Notes under the pieces: generated by a model | What the model saw: only the letters and a program-made list of their open reading frames with translations | What the model was told of the DNA's origin: nothing | Databases searched by the model: none | Shown: in pieces, positions 1 to 7,300 of the stretch | How positions within the stretch are numbered: the stretch's first letter is position 1 | Layout: each line of letters starts with the position of its first letter | Origin: Dehalococcoidales bacterium | GTDB lineage: Bacteria > Chloroflexota > Dehalococcoidia > Dehalococcoidales > ARS1013 | Assembly (NCBI GenBank): GCA_002690375.1 | Contig: NZEH01000018.1 | Coordinates: 3,770 to 16,334 of the forward strand | Reading direction: 5' to 3' | Length of the DNA stretch: 12,565 bases | Translations under genes and position numbers: made by a program

Positions 1-236
1 TGCTCCATTCATTAAGCTATGCCTATAGCCACCGCCGAGAGCGAAAGGGTGACCTGAGACGTCTATGGATTTCGCGAATTAATGCCGCCAGTAGAGCTCA
101 CGGGCTCACCTATAGCCAGTTTATGAACAGCTTAAAAAAATCTTGTATTGAGGTAAATCGCAAGATGTTAGCCGATATGGCAGTTAGAGAACCAAACGCT
201 TTTGCCGAGTTGGTCCGTCTTGGGCAAAATACTTAA
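1..236 (+). CDS. rplT: 50S ribosomal protein L20, C-terminal fragment (5' end outside window)
   Basis: This open frame enters the window at base 3 and ends at TAA 234-236, giving 77 codons. The translation matches the C-terminal two thirds of bacterial L20: a basic stretch with [14 protein letters not shown], then a [13 protein letters not shown] segment and [10 protein letters not shown] near the end. L20 binds 23S rRNA, is needed for early assembly of the large subunit, and in many bacteria represses its own infC-rpmI-rplT operon. The start and any rpmI/infC genes lie upstream of the window. Some normally conserved positions vary (SC in place of the common AG before IEV), but the reading frame is intact. 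I see no clear intrinsic terminator after the stop. The identification rests on recognising the family sequence and is firm. Confidence 0.95.
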   Translation, partial: LHSLSYAYSHRRERKGDLRRLWISRINAASRAHGLTYSQFMNSLKKSCIEVNRKMLADMAVREPNAFAELVRLGQNT

Positions 237-423
237 GATAAAGCTCTAAGCTAGCGCGGCAGTCTTTAATCCCCAGCATAATATAGGCCCCGTCTTTTTC
301 TGGGTGAGCGTAAAGTAAGGATTTGATTTTTCTCCCACAGCCATCATTTCACGCTGCTGTTTCTTTGACAGCCCAGAGGAAAGCGGTGAACATAACAAAG
401 ACAAATTAGCTTGCGTCTTATAG

Positions 424-429
424 TATAAT
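424..429 (+). promoter_or_regulatory. Candidate -10 box for the aldolase-dehydrogenase operon
   Basis: A perfect TATAAT lies 71 bp before the aldolase ATG. The hexamer 17 bp upstream (401-406, ACAAAT) matches the -35 consensus poorly, and the only TTGACA (365-370) is much too far away. The predicted transcript would start near 436 and carry a leader of about 65 nt. Confidence 0.45.
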
Positions 430-435
430 GGTGAA

Positions 436-466
436 GCTCGGTGGGCTGATTCTTTTATAACCGGGC
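436..466 (+). promoter_or_regulatory. Possible 5'-leader stem-loop upstream of the aldolase gene
   Basis: GCTCGGT (436-442) can pair with ACCGGGC (460-466) in a 7-bp stem with one G-U pair and a 17-nt loop. It sits at the expected 5' end of the transcript made from the TATAAT box and stops 19 nt before the ribosome-binding site. It could stabilise the mRNA or be chance. It matches no riboswitch class I recognise. Confidence 0.25.
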
Positions 467-485
467 AGCAAACCATAAACCCAAG

Positions 486-493
486 AAGGAGGT
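486..493 (+). promoter_or_regulatory. Strong ribosome-binding site of the aldolase gene
   Basis: AAGGAGGT ends 7 nt before ATG 501, which is nearly ideal spacing. It fixes this ATG as the start, although E. coli LsrF has about 30 more N-terminal residues. It also contrasts with the missing Shine-Dalgarno sites of several other genes in the window. Confidence 0.85.
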
Positions 494-500
494 CACTCAC

Positions 501-1295
501 ATGGAATGGGGAATGGCAAACCGTATGGCACAACTAATACAATCTGACGGGCACGCTCTGTTTTTACCAGTAGACCATGGCTACTTTCAAGGTCCCACCA
601 GAAGGTTGGAAGAACCACGTAAAACAATTGAACCACTCCTGCCTTATGCTGATGCGCTCTTTGTTACCAGGGGTGTGTTACGTTCATCAGTAGACCCCGA
701 CAATACCAAGCCAGTTATTCTCAGGGTGTCAGGTGGTACTAGTATGGTTGGCAAAGATCTGGCTAACGAAGGCATTACCACCTCTATGGAAGAAGCCATT
801 CGCCTTAATGCTTCGGCAGTAGGCCTTTCTATCTTTGTTGGAAGTGAATACGAAAAAGAAACGCTACTTAATCTATCAAAACTTGTTGATAAAGGTGAAA
901 AGTATGGCATTCCGATAATGGCAGTTACCGCCGTCGGTAAAGAGCTTGGAAAGCGAGATGCCCGCTATCTAGCGCTAGCCTGTCGTATTGCTGCCGAATT
1001 AGGGGCACGCGTAGTGAAGACTTACTGGTGCCAGGATTTTGAGAAGGTGATAAAGGGTTGCCCCGTTCCAGTGATTATGGCTGGTGGCCCTCAGGTTAAT
1101 ACCGAACTTGAGGTGTTTCAGTTTATCTATGACGGTATGCAAAAAGGTGCTATCGGGGTTAATCTAGGAAGGAATATCTGGCAGAACGACTTCCCGGTGC
1201 CAATGATTAAGGCGATACGTGCCATTGTTCACCAGAATGCGACCTCAGAGGAGGCTCAAGAGCTCTACAATAGTGTAAAAAATGAACAAAAATAG
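501..1295 (+). CDS. LsrF/DhnA-family class I aldolase
   Basis: A 264-residue protein of the DeoC/FbaB/LsrF aldolase group, predicted to be a soluble TIM barrel. Visible motifs are PVDHGYFQGP (residues 23-32), TRGVLRS (56-62), the Schiff-base lysine in VVKTYW (K173), the phosphate-binding AGG at 194-196 and GRNIWQ (223-228). The sequence follows E. coli LsrF (3-hydroxy-5-phosphonooxypentane-2,4-dione thiolase) almost from end to end, including VDHGYFQGP and the AIVHQN region near the C-terminus, but starts where the LsrF N-terminal extension ends. Relatives include archaeal fructose-bisphosphate aldolase and 2-amino-3,7-dideoxy-heptulosonate synthase, so the substrate cannot be set from sequence. 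No lsrK, lsrG or lsr transporter is nearby, so a role in autoinducer-2 breakdown is not supported here. It overlaps the following dehydrogenase gene by 14 bp, which suggests a shared pathway. Family is certain; substrate is not. Confidence 0.9.
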   Translation: MEWGMANRMAQLIQSDGHALFLPVDHGYFQGPTRRLEEPRKTIEPLLPYADALFVTRGVLRSSVDPDNTKPVILRVSGGTSMVGKDLANEGITTSMEEAIRLNASAVGLSIFVGSEYEKETLLNLSKLVDKGEKYGIPIMAVTAVGKELGKRDARYLALACRIAAELGARVVKTYWCQDFEKVIKGCPVPVIMAGGPQVNTELEVFQFIYDGMQKGAIGVNLGRNIWQNDFPVPMIKAIRAIVHQNATSEEAQELYNSVKNEQK

Positions 1296-2325
1296 AATGC
1301 GTGTTGCTATATGGTATTCTAACCGAGATCTACGGATCGAGGAGATGCCTGTCCCGCAAATCGCTTCTGGAGAGGTGTTGGTGCGGGTAGAGGCCTGTGG
1401 CATCTGCGGTAGCGATGTCATGGAATGGTATCGCCTTAACCGGGCACCACTAGTATTGGGGCATGAGATTGGTGGGCAGATTGTGGCGGTGGGAAAGAGC
1501 GTGGAGCACTATAAAGAGGGTGACCGAGTAACAGTGGCTCATCATGTCCCCTGCAATACATGTCACTTCTGCCTGAGTGGTCATCATACTGTTTGCCCTA
1601 CTCTGCGCCAGACGAACTTTGACCCTGGTGGTTTTGCCGAATATATTCGTTTGCCAGCCATCAATGTAGACCGTGGGCTGTTTCTTCTGCCCGATGAAAT
1701 ATCTTACGAAGAGGCAACATTTATTGAACCACTGGCCTGTGTCCTGCGAGGACAAAGACTGGCACAGATGCAGCCAGGGAAAAGTGTCCTTGTCATCGGC
1801 AGTGGCATTGCCGGGCTTCTGCATATCCAGCTAGCCCGCACTCTGGGGGCAGCTCAGGTGATAGCGAGCGACATAACTCCTTACCGACTGGAGATAGCCA
1901 AGCGATTGGGGGCTGATGCTACCATTCATGCTGAAGATGACTTGCCCACTCGCCTGCGCCAGCTTAACCATGGTTATCTGGTTGACCAGGTGATAGTGTG
2001 CACTGGTGCGCCATCTGCCATTGCCCAAGCCCTAAAGTCAGTGGAGCGTGGGGGCACTATTCTCTTCTTTGCCCCGACAAACCCCGGTGTTACTATCCCG
2101 ATTCCCATAACCGAACTTTTTTGGCGCACTGAGATAACACTTACTTCCTCCTATGCCGGCAGTCCGGCTGACTACCAAACAGCTCTGGAACTAATTCGGG
2201 CAGGTACTGTGTCAACAGGCCAGATGATTACCCATCGTCTAGGACTAACTGAGACAGGGTTAGGTTTTCAGTTTGTCACTGAGGCCCAGAATTCCATCAA
2301 AGTGATTATTGAACCCCAGAGATAG
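1282..2325 (+). CDS. Zinc-dependent medium-chain alcohol/polyol dehydrogenase
   Basis: A 347-residue MDR-superfamily enzyme of the sorbitol/threonine dehydrogenase type, expected to oxidise or reduce a secondary alcohol with NAD(H). The catalytic zinc site is visible as C39 in CGICGSD and H61-E62 in GHE, with E149 in FIEP. A structural zinc site is formed by C91, C94, C97 and C105. The Rossmann motif GSGIAG (173-178) is followed by D197 at the end of the second strand, favouring NAD over NADP. The frame overlaps the aldolase gene by 14 bp if ATG 1282 is used. ATG 1297, one base after the aldolase stop, gives MRVAIWYS, which looks like a more usual N-terminus. Neither start has a good Shine-Dalgarno site, so translation probably depends on coupling. 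It may act directly before or after the aldolase on a sugar phosphate or related keto compound. Substrate unknown. Confidence 0.92.
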   Translation: MNKNRMRVAIWYSNRDLRIEEMPVPQIASGEVLVRVEACGICGSDVMEWYRLNRAPLVLGHEIGGQIVAVGKSVEHYKEGDRVTVAHHVPCNTCHFCLSGHHTVCPTLRQTNFDPGGFAEYIRLPAINVDRGLFLLPDEISYEEATFIEPLACVLRGQRLAQMQPGKSVLVIGSGIAGLLHIQLARTLGAAQVIASDITPYRLEIAKRLGADATIHAEDDLPTRLRQLNHGYLVDQVIVCTGAPSAIAQALKSVERGGTILFFAPTNPGVTIPIPITELFWRTEITLTSSYAGSPADYQTALELIRAGTVSTGQMITHRLGLTETGLGFQFVTEAQNSIKVIIEPQR

Positions 2326-2385
2326 ATAAAATACCAGCAGAGCTTAAAATCAACAACGAGACCGAACCATTAAGCAAGGGGAAAT

Positions 2386-3060
2386 TCAGTAAAGCTGGCC
2401 ATCAAGCATGCCAAGGCTTCTTGTGGCTGTTTGAGCCACAAGAGCATCGTGGGTGACTAGGATAATGGCTATACCGTATTCTGTACTCAATCTTCTCAAC
2501 AGGTCAGATATTTCCTGTGTGGTCTTGGAGTCCAAATTCCCAGTGGGCTCATCAGCCAACAGCAGGGTGGGGTTGTTAGCCAAGGCTCTAGCGATAGCCA
2601 CCCGTTGATTTTCGCCGGCACTAAGCTCACGGGGTTTGTGGTACACCCGCTCAGCCAAACCCAACCGATTCAGAAGCTCTTTAGCCCTTCTTATTTGCTC
2701 ATTACGGGCGACTCCGGCAAGTTCCATGGGAAAGGTCACGTTTTCCAAAGCGGTGAAGGTGGGCATTAGATTGAAGGTCTGGAAGATAAAGCCCATGCGG
2801 CGTAGCCTGAGATCATCTAGCTGACGCTCTCTAAATCGAGAGATATCCTGATTTTCAAACAGGATAGTGCCACTGCTAGGATAGTCAAGGCTACCAAGAA
2901 GATGAAGAAGAGTGGTCTTGCCCGAACCTGAAGGGCCCATAATAGAAACAAATTCACCCTTAATTATCTTCAGGGTAACGCCATCCACGGCTTTAATTTC
3001 TTTACCGCCTAGATGGAAAACCTTACTTAGCTTCTCAGTCTCAATAATAAAATCATTCAT
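2386..3060 (-). CDS. MacB/LolD-type ABC transporter ATP-binding protein
   Basis: A 224-residue cytoplasmic ATPase, the usual length for the LolD/MacB-N/FtsE family. Visible motifs are Walker A GPSGSGKT (42-49), Q-loop Q94, signature LSAGE (146-150), Walker B LLLADE (166-171) followed by PTGNLD, and H-loop H204 in VTHD. The signature has Ala where LSGGQ has its first Gly and Glu in place of Gln, as in many LolD-like proteins. TFNLMPTFTALENV (95-108) is typical of the family. The ATG overlaps the end of the permease gene by 8 bp with no clear Shine-Dalgarno site, so the two are probably translationally coupled and form a complex of two ATPases with two permeases. Such pairs use ATP to drive movements of the extracytoplasmic domain that export or extract lipids, lipoproteins, peptides or drugs. 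The substrate cannot be read from the sequence. Confidence 0.95.
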   Translation of the reverse strand: MNDFIIETEKLSKVFHLGGKEIKAVDGVTLKIIKGEFVSIMGPSGSGKTTLLHLLGSLDYPSSGTILFENQDISRFRERQLDDLRLRRMGFIFQTFNLMPTFTALENVTFPMELAGVARNEQIRRAKELLNRLGLAERVYHKPRELSAGENQRVAIARALANNPTLLLADEPTGNLDSKTTQEISDLLRRLSTEYGIAIILVTHDALVAQTATRSLGMLDGQLY

Positions 3061-4216
3061 AGTGAAGTGCCTGAACTATATTAATCTTGGATATCCGCCA
3101 GGCTGGGTACAGACCAGCCAGCACCCCAACCAACAGAGCAATGCCCATACCGATAGCAAAGATACGAGCGCTGACCAAAGGAGCGAAGTAGGTAAGCCCA
3201 ATAAATTCAGCTAGAACAAAAGTTATCGCTTGGGACAGGAGATAACCGCCAAAGCAACCAATAGCTCCAGCGATAAGGCTGGTTATCAGTGATTCAGTAA
3301 CAACCAACTGGAAGATGAAGTGGCGATGGCTACCGATGGCTCGCATAGTGCCAATCTCTTTCACCCTTTCGCCGACTGCCATGAGCATGGTGGAAAGGAT
3401 AAACAGGATGCCAATGAGGAGGGCAATGCTGGATAAGCCCATGTGGGCAGTTCTCACTATACCCACCAGATCATCAAGTTTATCAACGACAGAATCCACT
3501 GTTTGGGCTGAGATACTCGGCCATTTTTCGTTGAGCTTCTGGGCGGTCTCATCTGCTCTGGTAGTGTCCTCCACCTTCACCGGCACATAGGTAAGCTGCC
3601 CCTGTTCATCATACACCTCTTGTAAGCTTTTTAAGGGAGCAAAAAGCATACCATCATCCAGGCCACCACTGGTCTCAAGAATGCCGACCACCTCAAATTG
3701 TTGGCCTCTGAATTCCATCTGACTGCCTAACTCCAGACTAGCTACCTGGGCTATTCCAGAGCCGGCTATCAAGACGTATCGGTCATCGGCTATAAGGTGA
3801 CGTCCTTCTTGTGGTTGCAGATAGGGTGCTACCTCGGTAAAGAAATCAGGAGTAACCCCAAATATAATGGGAATAGCGCCCGGTTTGTCTGGGAAGACAG
3901 TCATCGGTATCGCTGTAAACACAGGGTAAGCCGTCTTTACATTCTCCACCTGTTCGATTTCGCCTATCAATTTCTCGGGGAAACCGCCAACAAAGGCAGC
4001 TACATCAGGATAGGGATAGGCCTCGGCTTCCTTAGGAACAATGATTATATCCATACCCGTCTCGGTCATTGAAGCCTCAAAGGAGGCCATCAACCCCTCA
4101 CTAAAGCTGAGGATACCCACAGTAAAGGCGATAGCTATGGCTACGCCCATGGTGGTAAGTAATGTCCGAAGACGGCGTCGTCTCAGATTTCTGATGGCTA
4201 AAGTTGGTAGCAACAT
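3053..4216 (-). CDS. MacB/FtsX-type ABC transporter permease
   Basis: A 387-residue membrane protein with the MacB/LolC/FtsX layout. A basic N-terminus (RNLRRRRLRT) leads into one transmembrane helix (about 19-38). A large extracytoplasmic MacB_PCD domain follows (about 39-258), then three C-terminal helices (about 260-281, 305-335 and 350-370). ERVKEIGTMRAIG (283-295) is the cytoplasmic segment that contacts the ATPase, and GLYPAWRISK (368-377) before the C-terminus is a family hallmark. Its partner is the overlapping ATPase gene. No periplasmic adaptor (MacA-like) gene is adjacent, so it may act alone in a single-membrane cell envelope, as do Firmicutes MacB-like exporters. The ATG lacks a Shine-Dalgarno site; a TTGACA-containing promoter candidate lies just upstream. 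The role could be export of lipid, peptide or antibiotic. Confidence 0.93.
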   Translation of the reverse strand: MLLPTLAIRNLRRRRLRTLLTTMGVAIAIAFTVGILSFSEGLMASFEASMTETGMDIIIVPKEAEAYPYPDVAAFVGGFPEKLIGEIEQVENVKTAYPVFTAIPMTVFPDKPGAIPIIFGVTPDFFTEVAPYLQPQEGRHLIADDRYVLIAGSGIAQVASLELGSQMEFRGQQFEVVGILETSGGLDDGMLFAPLKSLQEVYDEQGQLTYVPVKVEDTTRADETAQKLNEKWPSISAQTVDSVVDKLDDLVGIVRTAHMGLSSIALLIGILFILSTMLMAVGERVKEIGTMRAIGSHRHFIFQLVVTESLITSLIAGAIGCFGGYLLSQAITFVLAEFIGLTYFAPLVSARIFAIGMGIALLVGVLAGLYPAWRISKINIVQALHYE

Positions 4217-4226
4217 CTAAATTGCT

Positions 4227-4255
4227 GTGTTACTCCAGCGAAAAATCATTGTCAA
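4227..4255 (-). promoter_or_regulatory. Candidate promoter of the ABC exporter operon
   Basis: On the minus strand a perfect TTGACA (4250-4255) is followed, after exactly 17 bp, by TAACAC (4227-4232), a weak -10 match. The -10 ends only 10 bp before the permease ATG at 4214-4216, so a start here would give a leader of a few bases or none. This fits the absence of a Shine-Dalgarno site. Confidence 0.4.
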
Positions 4256-4308
4256 TTAGCTGCCTTCGGCCTTAGAAACCAGGTCTTGTTATCCGAATGG
4301 ACTTTAGT

Positions 4309-4328
4309 ACTAGCATAACTTTGCTAGT
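4309..4328. repeat. Perfect 7-bp inverted repeat downstream of the activase gene
   Basis: ACTAGCA (4309-4315) and TGCTAGT (4322-4328) form a 7-bp stem with a 6-nt loop. It lies 22 bp beyond the activase stop. On the minus strand no T-run follows, so it is not a standard intrinsic terminator. On the plus strand a CTTTTT run follows a few bases later, but no plus-strand gene ends here. It may protect the 3' end of the mRNA or bind a protein. Confidence 0.4.
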
Positions 4329-4341
4329 TGATGTCTTTTTA

Positions 4342-4359
4342 ACCGATGCTTCAATCGGT
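4342..4359. repeat. Inverted repeat spanning the activase stop codon
   Basis: ACCGAT (4342-4347) and ATCGGT (4354-4359) are perfect 6-bp arms around a 6-nt loop that contains the activase TGA stop (4351-4353). On the minus strand A-rich rather than T-rich sequence follows. It stands 13 bp from a second palindrome, so the end of this transcript could carry two consecutive hairpins. Confidence 0.4.
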
Positions 4360-7300
4360 AATAGGGCTATTACTTGAGATCCCGAGAAGGACAGAGCTAT
4401 CTAATTGCTCTGCCTGATTTTCTTTGCTGCAATACCTGATAACTTCGGCAAAATTATTTATACGGGCAAGATTATTGGTCTCGGCGAAACCATCATAGGT
4501 AAGACTTATCCATGGCTTCTGGTAGATGGTACTGAACTTGTCCAACATTGCCGCTACGATGCCACCGGGCATACAGCCGTGAGGCATTACCGATATAGCG
4601 CCGGAGAACTTGGGATTCTGCATCCACCTGATACCGCTACCAATACTGAGGACTGCCTCACTGCCACATTGAGAGGAAAGATACTCACTTGAACTCTTAA
4701 GTATCTCCGCTGTGCTAGGCTCTTCCTCATCCAGCAGGTCCCGGCAGAGGTTGGCTACCGAGCCCTCGTCATGTTCCTGTACCATCTTCTTTAGATAGCC
4801 TCGTATAATCTTCTTGATGTTTCGGCTCCTTAAGGCGTCCTCAACACTTCGGTGGGAGGTGTATCGGAACCATTCTCCCATTGGCGAAACTACGACCTCA
4901 AGACCAGCCTCTTCGCACACCCTAACCAAATCATTATTACTAAATTTATTAGAGCGTAAGTAAATTTCGCCATTGATGCCAACGAGCGGTTTTCTCTGCC
5001 GTTCGGAGTCTATTAGAGAGCTAAATTCATTAGTTGCCTGTCGCAAAATGTTGTCAATAGTGTCTTTGCGGCGAATGCAATCTGCCAGCCGTCTAGTGTA
5101 CTCGGTAAACAACTGGTCGGCTGAGCCAAGCTGTTTTTCGTAAGGACGGGTGCGCCAGACGAGTCTTTCCAGACAGTCCATGGCAACAATACCCTTCCAA
5201 GCGAGGCGCTCAAAATCCTGTCCTAGATTCAGGTCACGATAGGCGTTGTTTGATACGGCCGTCCGTATCGGAAGGTAAAAACCTATCTCTTTAAGTGCTC
5301 TAGCCTGTTCTATGGCATACTTGCCAAAGCGGCATGGACCGTAGGCACCAGCCATAAACCCCTCAAATTCTTCATCGTGAATCCCTTCATCATAATAGAA
5401 CTTCATAAAGTCGCCCAGAGTTATGCGATAAGGAAGACATTCTGTGCCCGATGTCAGCTGGTTGCTATAGTGGAGACTGCGCTGGTCTGACTCAGGAAGC
5501 ACAACCACTCTGGTACCATAGGCCTCCATTGCGGCAGCCACTACTTCAACATGAGGAGCCATCCTAGTCATGAGCAGCGTCTTTTTTGAATTGTTAAGTG
5601 GTGACGCTCCCCGGTAAATATCCTGACTTCGAACCATATGTCCTTTGTCTGAGTCAGCAAATCCTTTAATGGTGTCAACGAAGGCCTCAAGACGGGTAAC
5701 AATACCCGTCTCGGCGGCGTGCTCGTCGATTTCTAGCTGGCCCAGAGGTTTAGCACCCATGATATCTTCCACAGTTTTAAGCATAAATGAGTTAGGGCCA
5801 CAACCGAAATTGGTCACTATCAGCCCATATAGTTGTTGGTCTTGAGCCGTTATGGCAGCACCGGCTATATGTTTACTTTCATAGAGCCAGTAGGGGCGAT
5901 CTGAATACTCTTTGGGGTCTACGCTATCAAGGGGCAGGTAGTCAAGTGGTATCGGCACCACCCCCAGTTGAGCCAGTGTTTCGGCTATACCCAAGTTAGC
6001 TCCCGAATCCTGCGACATATAAGACCTTGAGAAAATAACCACTCCCAACTCTCCACTTTCATGAAGTTGATCTAGTAGCTTCCTCCCCAGTGCTACCCTG
6101 TCCGTCTCGAATTTCTGCTGCGCTAAAATACCAGATTGGGCCGCCTTCTTGCCTTGGCTTCGGCTAAAACCCATCTTTATGGCGACATCGGCCAAGCTAT
6201 TCATTACATCGTCATTGCCTCGGCTAAAGTCAAGTATGGGTGTTAACAGCCGTTCTCCCAGGTTAAGCGCCTGACTTAGTATAAATGGAGATGCCTGGAC
6301 CAAGGGACAGGCATACTTCTGGTTTTCGTTGCCATCTTTTTTGCCTAGACGGATAGCACATGGGTAGAGGATATAATCAAGGTCACCAAACTTAGCAGCA
6401 TGGCCGTGGAGGAGTTTAAGAGGAAAGCAACTGTCACTATAGCTTAACTCTACTGCTTGCTCTATGATTTCCTTGGTGGTCTTGCTAGAAAGGACGACCC
6501 TTGCACCAAGAGCGTTAAGAAAACCGATAATCAGCGGCGCATAGTCATATAACAATAGGGCTCTAGGAATGCCCACCGAAGGTCCAGTGCCGGAATTTTC
6601 TTTGTATTCCTGAAAGAGTATCTTTCCTCGTTCGTCGAAAGAGGTTTCCTTTCTAGCTTGACTGAGGTGACTGTCAAAGCGGTCACAGCGGCTACCATAG
6701 AACGTAGGTTTCTCATTGGGCATCCGCATCCGGGTAATAGTGCAATTGTCCTCGCACGCTTTGCAGGCGAAAGTGGAACGAACGCATTCGCTGTCGATAA
6801 CCTCCTTAAATCCTTTGAAACTTGAGCCTTGACCTGACACCTTCTCTTTTACTAGAATAGCAGCACCTATGGCGCCACTGACTTCCCTGTCCTCAGCTAC
6901 TGCTAGTGTTTTGCCTTCAAGTTGCTCATGAAAGGCAGATATAATAGCCTGGTTGTAGAATACGGCACCAGTGAGGATTACCTTATTGCTTAGCTTTCTC
7001 GAGCCCACTACCTTGGACAGATAATTCTTGGCGATTGAGCTAGCTAAGCTAGCTGTAATCACTTCCAGTGATATACCTTCCTGTTGGGCTAAAGCTACTG
7101 CCTGTGCGCTAAAGGCAGTGCATTTGCTTCCTACGTCAATGGTATAGGGAGCCTTAAATGCTAGCTCAGCGAAATCCCCGTTTTTTACCGAAATACCAAG
7201 CATTTCAGCCAGTTCATCAATAAAGCTTCCAGTACCGGCGGCACATGCCTTATTCATCTGATAATCAACAACAACGCCATTCTTCTTAATGACCAGCTTG

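Larger units (their letters stand above)
237..500. other. Intergenic gap between rplT and the aldolase gene
   Basis: These 264 bp hold no convincing gene. Visible elements are a TATAAT box (424-429), a possible leader hairpin (436-466) and a strong ribosome-binding site (486-493), all pointing to the downstream plus-strand aldolase. No GC-rich hairpin followed by a T-run is seen after rplT, so rplT may be terminated another way or read through. A minus-strand open frame crosses most of the gap, but nothing in it resembles a known protein. Confidence 0.6.

Noticed and set aside
365..370. Perfect TTGACA in the gap before the aldolase
   Set aside because: It is 53 bp before the TATAAT box and has no acceptable -10 at 16-19 bp, so it is probably chance.
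246..533. 95-codon minus-strand open frame across the rplT-aldolase gap
   Set aside because: Its start lies inside the aldolase gene, I see no good ribosome-binding site, and the translation shows no known motif. It also runs against both flanking plus-strand genes.
2326..2385. Bidirectional terminator between the convergent dehydrogenase and ABC ATPase genes
   Set aside because: Expected at this position, but I could not find a stem with a flanking T-run in these 60 bp.
4335..4340. CTTTTT run after the 4309-4328 palindrome read as a plus-strand terminator
   Set aside because: No plus-strand gene ends nearby; the closest is the dehydrogenase, about 2 kb away, with two opposite genes in between.
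7038..7054. Repeat AGCTAGCT-A-AGCTAGCT
   Set aside because: It lies inside conserved activase codons (TASLASS) and arises from Ala/Ser/Leu codon use. There is no sign of a regulatory or mobile role.
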